40,219 nt of DNA from Desulfobacteraceae bacterium (GTDB lineage: Bacteria > Desulfobacterota > Desulfobacteria > Desulfobacterales > UBA2174): the NCBI GenBank assembly GCA_028700185.1, contig JAQVTF010000013.1:1-40219 (forward strand). The letters are read 5' to 3'. Under the pieces are notes generated by a model. That model worked only from the letters and a program-made list of their open reading frames with translations, was not told the origin of the DNA and made no database searches. The first letter of the stretch is position 1. The number at the start of each line of letters is the position of its first letter. Positions 23,984-32,124 of the stretch are shown here, piece after piece. The position numbers and the translations under genes are program-made.

Positions 23984-24880
23984 TTACCGAAAGATCGCGA
24001 TCATGCGCTCCACGGCGGTGTGAGCCGGTCGCCGGATCTCCTCGGGGACTGTCACCCGTCCATCCATCCGCTCCAGGCAGCCGAGCACATCAGCCAATGA
24101 AATCAACTTCATGTCCGGACAGACGAGTTTTTCCGAGGCCGCATAAAAGCGCTTGCCCGGATTCTCCTTGGCCAAAGTGTGCAGCAGGCCGATTTCGGTG
24201 CCGATGATGAATTCGATTTTATCGGATGCCTTGGCATAGCGCAGCATCCCCGAGGTGCTCAGGGCCGCGTCGGCCAAGGCCACCACCTCGGGCCGACATT
24301 CGGGATGGGCCAAAAAAACCGCCCCGGGGTGCGCCCGGCGCGCGTCGGTCACCTCCTGAACGGTGAGCCGGTCGTGGTAGGGACAACAGCCCGACCATGG
24401 GATGATCTGCTTGGTGGTCCGCGCCGCCGTGTTCAGGGCCAGGTTGCGGTCCGGTCCCATCAGAAGTCGGTCCGCATCGAGACTCTCCACCACTTCCAGG
24501 GCGTTGGCCGAGGTGCAGCAGATCGTCGACAGGGCCTTCACCGCGGCGGTGGAATTGACGTAGGTCACCACCGGGATATCCCCCAGTTCCGCCTTTCGGG
24601 CGGTGAGGGCCTCCGGGGTGATCATGTCGGCCATGGGGCACCCGGCTTCGGGACGCGGCATCAGCACCGTTTTTTGCGGCGAGAGGATGGCCGCCGTTTC
24701 CGCCATGAAACGGACCCCGCAAAACACGATGGTCTCGGCGTCGGTTGCGGCGGCCCGCCGGCTCAGTTCGAGGGAATCACCGCAGAGGTCGGCCAGGTCC
24801 TGGATCTCGGCGGGCTGGTAGTTGTGCGCCAGGATGATGGCGCGGCGCTGACGCTTCAGGGCTTCAATTTGTTTGATCAT
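23984..24880 (-). CDS. nadA: Quinolinate synthase NadA
   Basis: This 298-aa 4Fe-4S enzyme condenses iminoaspartate with dihydroxyacetone phosphate to quinolinate in NAD synthesis. The cluster cysteines are at the expected positions: C81 (GCPMADM), C166 (CPYHDR) and C254 (CPDMK). Substrate-site motifs include AHNYQPAEIQ, VNSTAAVKA and PECRPEV. It overlaps lolA by 4 nt (ATGA type), so translation is coupled. nadB and nadC are not in the window. The length is that of the compact, three-domain NadA found in Thermotoga and many anaerobes. Confidence 0.95.
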   Translation of the reverse strand: MIKQIEALKRQRRAIILAHNYQPAEIQDLADLCGDSLELSRRAAATDAETIVFCGVRFMAETAAILSPQKTVLMPRPEAGCPMADMITPEALTARKAELGDIPVVTYVNSTAAVKALSTICCTSANALEVVESLDADRLLMGPDRNLALNTAARTTKQIIPWSGCCPYHDRLTVQEVTDARRAHPGAVFLAHPECRPEVVALADAALSTSGMLRYAKASDKIEFIIGTEIGLLHTLAKENPGKRFYAASEKLVCPDMKLISLADVLGCLERMDGRVTVPEEIRRPAHTAVERMIAIFR

Positions 24881-25524
24881 GGGTCCATCTGAACGATTTC
24901 GACCCCCTGGGGGATTTCAAACCGGAACAGGGCGTCGTCTAAGTGGTCGTGAAATATCACATCATTGAGTACGATGCGGGTCTGGTCGCCGTAGGCGTTG
25001 AAAGTGGTCACCGCCTCGATGGTGTCGTCGGCGGCGGTGATTTCCAGTTCCACCCGCATCAGGTCCGGCTGCGGGTGGCGCGGCACCAGGGTCAGGCGAT
25101 GGACGGTCTCCGAGCTTTCCGGATTCAAGGATACATCGAACTGCCGCCGCAACTGGCCGATGTCGGCCAGAAATCCCGCGCCTTTACCGTCACCGAAGAA
25201 GGACGGCGCCGCGCCGATCATCACCTGGCGGTCCAGGGGCCGGTAGATCCACAACTTTTCCCCGTCGGTGACGATGGTCTGGGGCTCGGGAGCGGTGTAC
25301 ACCCAGCGCATCTGCCCCGGCCGCCGGATCCAGAGTTGTCCCTCGGCAGTGTCGGTGATGTCCATGGCCTGGAGGGTCGAGACCTGGGCGAAGCGGGCCT
25401 CCAGCCCGGCGGCGCCATAGCGCGCCTCCAGCCCGGCAAGAATCGCCTCGACCCCCGGAACCTCTCCGGCGGCTCCACCGGCCGTTCCCATCAGCATCAG
25501 CAGCACCAACACCCAACGAAACAT
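24877..25524 (-). CDS. lolA: Outer-membrane lipoprotein carrier protein LolA
   Basis: This 215-aa periplasmic chaperone has a signal peptide (MFRWVLVLLMLMGTAGGAAG) and the LolA/LolB fold pattern, with GLEARFAQVSTLQA, EGQLWIRRPGQMRWVYTAPE, TDGEKLWIYRPLDRQVM and a late NDVIFHDHLDDALFRFEIP. It carries lipoproteins released by LolCDE to the outer membrane. The start at 25524 follows AAGGAG at a suitable distance. It forms a two-gene unit with nadA (4-nt overlap), an unrelated function. The call is firm from motif order and size. Confidence 0.9.
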   Translation of the reverse strand: MFRWVLVLLMLMGTAGGAAGEVPGVEAILAGLEARYGAAGLEARFAQVSTLQAMDITDTAEGQLWIRRPGQMRWVYTAPEPQTIVTDGEKLWIYRPLDRQVMIGAAPSFFGDGKGAGFLADIGQLRRQFDVSLNPESSETVHRLTLVPRHPQPDLMRVELEITAADDTIEAVTTFNAYGDQTRIVLNDVIFHDHLDDALFRFEIPQGVEIVQMDP

Positions 25525-25630
25525 CGTCCATTTCTCCTTCGCATGACCGATCTCTACCGCTTCTACGGCATCGCGGTCCCTTTGTAAACCGCCGTTTCCC
25601 GGCCCACCGCCGGCGGCCTGGATGAGGGTT

Positions 25631-26086
25631 TTAAAGAAACCGCGCCAGCTTGTACTTCAGTTGCGCCTCGTCCATGCCGCCGGGCATGTTGGCCACGGGC
25701 CGACCGTTGTCGAAGACGTAGATGTAGGGGACGGCGCGGATGTCATAGCGGTCCGAGACCTGTTGGGCCTTGTCCACGTTGATCTTGGCGATGCGCAGCC
25801 GCCCCCGGGCTTCGCCGGCCAGGCGCTCGATGATCGGTGCGGTTTTGACGCAGGTCGGGCACCACGGTGCCCAGAAAAAAGCCAGCACCGGCAGGGGCGA
25901 GTGGATCACTTCGGCTTCGAAGTTGGCATCGTTGACCAGTTTCGGTCGGCCGTTGCCCAACACCCGAGTGTCGATTTGGCCACCGCAACGGCCGCAGCGG
26001 GCCGGCACCCCGATTTTGGCCGCCGGGATCCGGTTGCGGGTACCGCAGTCGCCGCAGCGCAACGTATAGTTGTCCGTGGAAGTCAT
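25631..26086 (-). CDS. Thioredoxin 2 (TrxC)-type protein with CPTC active site
   Basis: This 151-aa cytoplasmic thioredoxin has the TrxC arrangement: an N-terminal zinc ribbon (C11, C14, C31, C34) and a thioredoxin domain with FFWAPWCPTC at 70-79 and the cis-proline loop RAVPYIYVF. The active site reads W-C-P-T-C rather than the usual W-C-G-P-C. A change between the two cysteines is expected to alter redox potential. The start at 26086 (MTSTDNYTLRCGDC) has AAGGA about 10 nt upstream; the longer frame to 26212 overlaps the response regulator and is not family-like. It follows the ZraR-like gene by 122 nt on the same strand. Confidence 0.9.
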   Translation of the reverse strand: MTSTDNYTLRCGDCGTRNRIPAAKIGVPARCGRCGGQIDTRVLGNGRPKLVNDANFEAEVIHSPLPVLAFFWAPWCPTCVKTAPIIERLAGEARGRLRIAKINVDKAQQVSDRYDIRAVPYIYVFDNGRPVANMPGGMDEAQLKYKLARFL

Positions 26087-26208
26087 TGGCGATTTTTTCC
26101 TTCTTCGTTCAGGATGAAAGGTTTCAACGGTCAGCCCCCCACCGGTTGCCACCGGATGAATCAACGGGCGTCGGATTCCAAGGGCTGCGTCCCACAACAA
26201 TAATCCTT

Positions 26209-27558
26209 TCAAGACGATTGACCATCGTAGAGCTTCAATTTCTGGTGCAACGTCTTGCGCGTGATGCCCAGGCGCCGGGCCGCTTCGCTCTTGTTCCCCC
26301 CCGTGGCCTCCAGGGTGCGCAGAATCGCCTGGCGCTCCAGCTCGGAAAGCGGGCCGTCGGGCAACGGGACCGTCTCCGGCGACGGTCCGGTGGGCTCCTG
26401 AAAATCGGCTTCGTGGAGGTAGGCTCCCCGGGCCAGCACCACGGCCCGCTCCACGGCGTTGGCCAGCTCCCGCACGTTCCCGGGCCAGCCGTGCCGGACC
26501 AGCCGATCCATGGCCCCGGGGGTGAAGCCCTGAATCGGCTTCCGGTTCTTTTCGGCGAAATGCTTCAGGAAATGGGACGCCAGAAGCGGGATGTCCACCG
26601 TTCGCTCCCGTAACGGAGGGAGGTGAAGGCCCACCACGTTGAGCCGATAGTACAGGTCCTGGCGGAATGAGCCATCGCCGATCATTTTGCCCAGGTCTCG
26701 GTTGGTGGCGGCGATGATGCGCACGTCCACCGCCACGGACTCCTCGCCGCCCACCCGCACCACTTCCCGTTCCTGGATCGCCCGCAGCAACTTGACCTGC
26801 ATGGTCAGCGGCATCTCGCCCACCTCGTCGAGAAACAGACTGCCGCCGTGGGCCTGGACGATGCGCCCTTCCTTGCGGCGGTCGGCACCGGTGAAGGCCC
26901 CCTTCTCGTGGCCGAAGAGTTCGGATTCCAGCAGGGTTTCGGTGATGGCGGCGCAGTTGATTTTCACCAGGGGGCCGTGGCGACGGAGACTGTTCTCGTG
27001 AACAGCGGCGGCGATGAGCTCCTTGCCGGTGCCGCTTTCCCCGGTGATGAGCACCGTGGCTTCGGTGGGGGCGACCTGCGCCACCGTTTCCAGCAGTCTG
27101 TTCATCGCCGGACTGTGGCCGATGATGTGGCCGCGGTTCAAATCCCGACCCAGGTCGGCCTTGAGCTGTCGATTCTCCGCCTGCAAGCGCAAATGTTCCA
27201 TGGCCCGCTGCACGGTGAGCCGCAGCTTGTCGAAATCCAGCGGTTTGGTGAGGTAATCATAGGCCCCCTTGCGGATCGCCTCCACGGCGGTTTCCACCGA
27301 GGCGTAGGCGGTCATCAGCACCACGGAAATGGCCGGGTTGATGGTCTTGATGCGTTCCAGGGCCTCGATGCCGGACATCTCGATCATGCGCACGTCCATC
27401 AGAATCAGGTCGAAGGCCTGTCGCCGCACCGCTTCCACGGCCCGGCCACCATCGTCGGCCTCAACAACCGAGTATCCCCAACTGGCGAGGAGCGTAGCCA
27501 GCATGGTGCGGTGGGCGGTATCGTCGTCGACCACCAGAATGTTAGCCGCGGCGGTCAT
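26209..27558 (-). CDS. NtrC-family sigma-54 response regulator (ZraR/AtoC-like)
   Basis: This 449-aa protein has an intact receiver (acidic D11-D13, phosphosite D55, T83, K105), a sigma-54 AAA+ domain with GESGTGKE, the GAFTGA loop, LFLDEVGEM and the arginine-finger region YYRLNVVGLHLPPLRER, and a Fis-type helix-turn-helix (NKSEAARRLGITRKTLHQKL). It activates sigma-54 promoters when phosphorylated. It overlaps the sensor kinase gene by 17 nt and is clearly its cognate regulator. Target genes are not indicated. Confidence 0.95.
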   Translation of the reverse strand: MTAAANILVVDDDTAHRTMLATLLASWGYSVVEADDGGRAVEAVRRQAFDLILMDVRMIEMSGIEALERIKTINPAISVVLMTAYASVETAVEAIRKGAYDYLTKPLDFDKLRLTVQRAMEHLRLQAENRQLKADLGRDLNRGHIIGHSPAMNRLLETVAQVAPTEATVLITGESGTGKELIAAAVHENSLRRHGPLVKINCAAITETLLESELFGHEKGAFTGADRRKEGRIVQAHGGSLFLDEVGEMPLTMQVKLLRAIQEREVVRVGGEESVAVDVRIIAATNRDLGKMIGDGSFRQDLYYRLNVVGLHLPPLRERTVDIPLLASHFLKHFAEKNRKPIQGFTPGAMDRLVRHGWPGNVRELANAVERAVVLARGAYLHEADFQEPTGPSPETVPLPDGPLSELERQAILRTLEATGGNKSEAARRLGITRKTLHQKLKLYDGQSS

Positions 27559-29374
27559 GGTCCCCTCCCAACGGTGAAAAAGGCAGCCGGAGGCGCACGG
27601 TGGTGCCGGCGCCGGGCCGGCTGTCGAAGGTTACCGTGCCGCCATGGGCCTCGATGATGTTGTGTACGATGGCCAACCCAAGCCCCGTGCCGGTGGACTT
27701 GGTGGTGAAATAGGGGTCGAACACCTGGCTCAGATCTTCGGCGCCGATGCCGGGGCCGGTGTCGACCACTTGGATTTCGATGCCGTTTTCAACCGTTTTC
27801 ACAAGAACTTGCAGCCGCCCCCCCTCACCCATGGCTTCGATGGCGTTGATGAGCAGGTTCAACAGCACCTGGTGCATCCGTTCGGGGTCCATGGGCACCG
27901 GGGCCGCATCGTCGGACGGCACCACCTCCAGCTTGACCCCGGCCTCGGCCGCCCGGGGGCGTACCACCGCCACGGCCCCCTCAATCACCGAACGCACCGG
28001 CAGGGGCGTGGGAGAAACGGTCACCGGCCGGGACAACTCGAGCAGTTGACCCACCACCCGATTGAGCCGATCCACCTCACCGATCATGATGGTGGCGATC
28101 TTCTCGTCCTCGGGTCGCCCGGGGGAGCGTTGCCGGAAGTAGGTGGCAAACCCCTTGAGGCTGCTCAGGGGGTTGCGGATCTCATGGGCCACCCCGCCGG
28201 CCAGGCTACCGATGGCCGCCAGGCGCTCGGAGCGCTTCACCGCCGCCTCCAGGGCCCGCACCTCGCTCAGGTCCTTCAAGAGAAGCATCTTTCCCGCATC
28301 GGCACCTTCAGCATCGGCGATCCAGGCGGCATTGACCACCAGAGGAAGATCGCCGCCGCCCGTGGGGCAGGAGACTTCGGTTTCCAGCCGGCTTTGAAGC
28401 GGCCCCAGACGGTCGGCCAAGGCGGCCAGGGGCGCTGGCAACGTCTCCGCGGCGGGATGGCCGACCATCCCCGAGGCCGGCTGTTTCAGAAGATCACAGG
28501 CCGCCGGGTTGACCGCGGCCACCACCCCGTGGCGGTCCAGCGCCACAAGTCCCACCGGCAGACTTTCCACCAGTCTCTCGGAGAAGGCTCGAATGCGACG
28601 CAACGAGGTGCGTGCGGCCCGATAGCCTTCCAGGCGCACCAGGCCGGCGAAACCCGCCGCGGCCGCCACCAGCAGGATCACCGCCATGCCCGCCGCGTGC
28701 CGGGTATTGGCCCATCGGGCGGCCTCCACGGCGCTCATGTCCAGACCGACGAAAATCACCAGCCGCTCGGGCGACGGCGGTTCGCCGTGGGGCCAGTTCT
28801 GTTCCAGCCAGCGGCGCATCATCTGCGGTCCATGGCGCATGGGCCCGGGATGACGTCCCGAGGGTTCCGGAGCGCCGGCGATGCCGGGCATGAACTTGCG
28901 ATACACCTCGAAAACCCGCCGCCCCTCGGCATCGCTCACCATGCGCCACGCCTCGGCGCCGCCGGCGGCCACGGCAACCAGGTCCAGGTCCGCGCCGTGC
29001 CGGGTGCCCACCCGGTCCGCATCGTTGTGAGCGATGATGCGGCCCTGGTCATCGGTGACCAGGAGGTAAACGATGTCCTCCTGCTGGGCCGTCTCGGCCA
29101 GCAGCCGCTGTAGACGGAAGACCCCCGAGGCCATGTGCGCCATCCCGGTGCGGGTGCCGGCCTCGAAGCTGCGGATCAGGGCGGCCCCCTTCTCCAGCAG
29201 CAGTTGAATGCTCTGATCCTTCTGGCGGCCGATGTCCATGAAGGTCATCAGGGCCACGACAGGCAGGAGAATCAGCAGAAACCCTCCGGCGGCCCAGAGC
29301 CTGCCCGGCGCCGGGAGCTTGGCGTCTGTATCGGTGTGCATATCGGCGTCAAAGCGTTGCAAGTCGGATGCCAT
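27542..29374 (-). CDS. Membrane sensor histidine kinase (ZraS-like) with periplasmic sensor and PAS domain
   Basis: This protein of about 610 aa has transmembrane helices near 27-47 and 227-247 enclosing a periplasmic sensor domain of about 180 residues. A PAS domain follows (SERLVESLPVGLVALDRHG from about 266), then HisKA with H397 in GGVAHEIRNPLSS, and an HATPase with NLLINAIEAM, DTGPGIG and STGTGLGLAIVH. The periplasmic part includes RHPGPMRHGPQMMRRW (173-188), rich in His and Met. The start is uncertain: ATG 29374 has AAGGAG directly against it, too close, while a later in-frame ATG at 29341 lacks a site. It is translationally coupled to the response regulator. Confidence 0.93.
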   Translation of the reverse strand: MASDLQRFDADMHTDTDAKLPAPGRLWAAGGFLLILLPVVALMTFMDIGRQKDQSIQLLLEKGAALIRSFEAGTRTGMAHMASGVFRLQRLLAETAQQEDIVYLLVTDDQGRIIAHNDADRVGTRHGADLDLVAVAAGGAEAWRMVSDAEGRRVFEVYRKFMPGIAGAPEPSGRHPGPMRHGPQMMRRWLEQNWPHGEPPSPERLVIFVGLDMSAVEAARWANTRHAAGMAVILLVAAAAGFAGLVRLEGYRAARTSLRRIRAFSERLVESLPVGLVALDRHGVVAAVNPAACDLLKQPASGMVGHPAAETLPAPLAALADRLGPLQSRLETEVSCPTGGGDLPLVVNAAWIADAEGADAGKMLLLKDLSEVRALEAAVKRSERLAAIGSLAGGVAHEIRNPLSSLKGFATYFRQRSPGRPEDEKIATIMIGEVDRLNRVVGQLLELSRPVTVSPTPLPVRSVIEGAVAVVRPRAAEAGVKLEVVPSDDAAPVPMDPERMHQVLLNLLINAIEAMGEGGRLQVLVKTVENGIEIQVVDTGPGIGAEDLSQVFDPYFTTKSTGTGLGLAIVHNIIEAHGGTVTFDSRPGAGTTVRLRLPFSPLGGDHDRRG

Positions 29375-29511
29375 CTCCTTCAGGATCAAAAAACCGCCGT
29401 TGGTGCGGCCGCGGGTTCTCGCCCGGGTTAAACCGGGTAAAAAATAAACACCCTGGCGCAAGAAGCCACGCTTGCCCGGGTCATTCGGTAACATTTCCGG
29501 CTTGCTGCGGG

Positions 29512-30315
29512 TTACGCCTCACCGGAAGCCACCGGTTTGACGGCGATGTGCAGGGCCATGGTACCGAACATGAAGGTTTGCCAGCGAACCTGGACAAATC
29601 CAGCCCGGACCAGGGAGGCGGCCAGGGCTTCCGGTGCCAGGAAGGTCCGGGTCGACTCGGGCAGGTAGGTGTAGGCGCCGCGATCGCCCCCCACCCACTG
29701 GCCCATCAGTGGAATGATGCGTTTGAAGTGAAAGCGGATCAGGGGCGCCAGCGGTCCCCGGGGCGGCGTGGTGTCCAGGCAGACCAGGCGCCCTCCGGGC
29801 TTGAGGACCCGGAACTGCTCGGCGAAGAGGCGGTCCGGGGCGGTGACGTTGCGCACCAGATAGCCGGAAACCACCGCATCGAAGCGGGCCGCGGCGAAAG
29901 GCAGGGTCAAGGCATCCGCCGCGCACCAGGACATCCGGTGTCCTCCGGGAGACCGGCGGCCCACCGCCATCATCTCCGGCGTGAAATCGGCCGCCACCAC
30001 ATCCAGACGGGGAAACCGCGCCCTGGCGGCCAGGGCGATGCCACCGGTGCCGGCGCCGATGTCCAGCAGCCGGCCTTCCGGCGGCGGGGCGGCCAGCGCC
30101 ACCACCCGGCGGCGCCATCGCCGGTCGCGCCCCAGGGTCATGATGGCATTCATCAGATCGTAGCGCCCGGCAATACGACCGAACATGGCGCGCACGAAGC
30201 GTGCCTTTTCCTCCGACGGGGGCAAATCAAGATGTTGATGGATTGGGGGCAACGGTTGGCTCCGGTGTTTAAAGTTTGAAATCGAAAATGCGATTGATCG
30301 CTCCGATCCGTCCAA
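29512..30315 (-). CDS. Demethylmenaquinone methyltransferase, MenG/UbiE family
   Basis: This protein of up to 267 aa shows the UbiE/MenG signatures: MFGRIAGRYDLMNAIMTLG, the SAM-binding LLDIGAGTGGIALAA, VSGYLVRNVTAPDRLF, and LKPGGRLVCLDTTPP. It methylates demethylmenaquinone in the last step of menaquinone synthesis. Menaquinone is the expected electron carrier for DsrMKJOP in this organism. The TTG start at 30315 is only the longest option; no ATG or clear ribosome-binding site exists before FVRAMFG, so the real N-terminus may be 10-30 residues shorter. It is divergent from the acyl-CoA synthetase gene. Confidence 0.88.
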   Translation of the reverse strand: MDGSERSIAFSISNFKHRSQPLPPIHQHLDLPPSEEKARFVRAMFGRIAGRYDLMNAIMTLGRDRRWRRRVVALAAPPPEGRLLDIGAGTGGIALAARARFPRLDVVAADFTPEMMAVGRRSPGGHRMSWCAADALTLPFAAARFDAVVSGYLVRNVTAPDRLFAEQFRVLKPGGRLVCLDTTPPRGPLAPLIRFHFKRIIPLMGQWVGGDRGAYTYLPESTRTFLAPEALAASLVRAGFVQVRWQTFMFGTMALHIAVKPVASGEA

Positions 30316-30466
30316 CCGGTCGGATGTTTCCAGGCGCCGTCATCCCCCGTGCCGCACTCTTCCCACACCCCCGGCACCCTTGATTCTTGTTGGGGCCTCT
30401 GTTATGCACCCGGCGATATCAGTGCGCCTTTGGTGCCATCATTCCCCTTGCGAAGGGACATCGCTG

Positions 30467-32047
30467 ATGCTCATCACCGAGATTCTGGCCCGCAACGCCC
30501 GCCTCTACGGCGCCGAAACCGCCCTGGTGGAACGGGACCCGGGGGCGGGCCGGCGCCTGGAAATCACCTGGCGCCAGTTTGACGACCAGGCCAATCGTCT
30601 GGCCCAAGCCCTGCGTGACCGCGGTGTGGTCAAGGGCGACCGGGTAGTCCATCTGATGACCAACTGCCTGGAATGGCTGCCGATCTATTTCGGCATCCTC
30701 CGCACCGGGGCCTGGGCCGTGCCGCTGAACTTTCGTTTCGTGGCCGCCACCATCGCCCGCTGCGTCGCCACCGCCGAGGCCAAAGCCCTCATCTTCGGTC
30801 CGGAGTTTATCCAACGCATCGAAGAAGTCAAAGCCTCTCTTGACGAAACGGTAGAAACCTACATCTTCGTCGGTCCCGGGGCGCTGCGGCCTTCCTGGGC
30901 CCTGGACTACCTTGCCTTGCAGGACCGGTATCCGGCCACCGACCCGGCGGTGGACCTGTCCATCATCGACGACGCGGCCCTCTACTTCACCTCCGGCACC
31001 ACCGGCACGCCCAAGGCGGTGCGCCTGACCCACCGCAACCTCGAAGCAGCCTGCTACCTGGAAAACGCCCACCACCGCCAGAGCCACCAGGACAACTTCC
31101 TGTGCATTCCGCCCCTGTATCACACCGGCGCCAAGATGCACTGGTTCGGCAACTTCATCGTGGGCGCGCGCAGCGTGATCCTCAAGGGCATCGAGCCGCG
31201 CTGGATCCTGGAGGCCATCAGCGAGGAAGCGGTCACCGTGGTCTGGCTGCTGGTCCCCTGGGCCCTGGACATCCTGTTTGCCATCGAAAGCGGGGAGGTC
31301 AAACTGTCACAATTCCGCCTGGACCAATGGCGCCTGATGCACATCGGCGCCCAGCCGGTGCCGCCCAGCCTAATCCGGGAATGGCGCCGAATGTTTCCCC
31401 ATCACCAGTACGACACCAACTACGGCTTAACGGAAAGCACCGGCCCCGGCTGCGTGCACCTGGGCATGGAGAACGGGCACAAGGTAGGGGCCATCGGCCG
31501 GCCCGGGTTCGACTGGGAGTTTGCCATCGTGGACGAAAAACATCGCCCGGTAACTCCCGGAACCCCCGGCGAGCTCATCGTTCGCGGTCCTGGCGTGATG
31601 AAGGAATACTACCGCAACCCCGAGGCCACCGCCGAAGTCCTGGTGAACGGGTGGCTGCACACCGGGGATGTGGCGCGCCTGGACGAAGACGGCTTCATCT
31701 GGCTGGTGGACCGCAAGAAAGACATCATCATCACCGGCGGAGAGAACATCTTCCCGGTGGAGATCGAGGATTTTCTCCAGAATCATCCCGCCGTGGCCGA
31801 CGTGGCGGTGATCGGCCTGCCCAGCTTGCGCCTGGGCGAAATCGCCACGGCGGTGGTCAAGGTCAAACCGGGTCACAGCGTCAGCGCCGAGGCCCTGGCC
31901 GAATTCTGCCAGCCCTTGGCCCGCTTCAAACGACCGCGGCGGTACATCTTCGCCGACGTGCCGCGCAATCCCACCGGCAAGATCGAAAAGCCCGAACTGC
32001 GCAAGCGCTACGGCGGCAAGAGCGCCAGTTTCAAACTGGACGATTGA
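30467..32047 (+). CDS. AMP-dependent acyl-CoA synthetase / ligase
   Basis: This 526-aa member of the ANL superfamily activates a carboxylic acid to acyl-AMP and then to the CoA thioester. Motifs are the P-loop TSGTTGTPKAVRL around 173-185, the NYGLTEST segment, HTGDVARLDEDG with the ribose-binding Asp, the hinge DRKKDIIITGGENI, and the catalytic Lys in NPTGKIEKPEL. Substrate length cannot be read from sequence; related proteins use medium or long-chain fatty acids or aromatic acids. The start at 30467 (MLITEILARN) follows AAGGGA; an in-frame ATG at 30380 gives a non-family extension. It is monocistronic, ending at a terminator shared with dnaK. Confidence 0.9.
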   Translation: MLITEILARNARLYGAETALVERDPGAGRRLEITWRQFDDQANRLAQALRDRGVVKGDRVVHLMTNCLEWLPIYFGILRTGAWAVPLNFRFVAATIARCVATAEAKALIFGPEFIQRIEEVKASLDETVETYIFVGPGALRPSWALDYLALQDRYPATDPAVDLSIIDDAALYFTSGTTGTPKAVRLTHRNLEAACYLENAHHRQSHQDNFLCIPPLYHTGAKMHWFGNFIVGARSVILKGIEPRWILEAISEEAVTVVWLLVPWALDILFAIESGEVKLSQFRLDQWRLMHIGAQPVPPSLIREWRRMFPHHQYDTNYGLTESTGPGCVHLGMENGHKVGAIGRPGFDWEFAIVDEKHRPVTPGTPGELIVRGPGVMKEYYRNPEATAEVLVNGWLHTGDVARLDEDGFIWLVDRKKDIIITGGENIFPVEIEDFLQNHPAVADVAVIGLPSLRLGEIATAVVKVKPGHSVSAEALAEFCQPLARFKRPRRYIFADVPRNPTGKIEKPELRKRYGGKSASFKLDD

Positions 32048-32073
32048 GACGTTCCGGAGCGACGGACGTAAAA

Positions 32074-32103
32074 AGGCCCGCTCACCTCATGATGAGCGGG
32101 CCT
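32074..32103. terminator. Bidirectional intrinsic terminator between acyl-CoA synthetase and dnaK
   Basis: AGGCCCGCTCA (32074-32084) and TGAGCGGGCCT (32093-32103) form a perfect 11-bp stem with an 8-nt loop. On the minus strand it is followed by TTTTTACG, on the plus strand by CTTTAATTT. It ends both convergent transcripts. Confidence 0.9.
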
Positions 32104-32124
32104 CTTTAATTTCAACGGCCGGAA

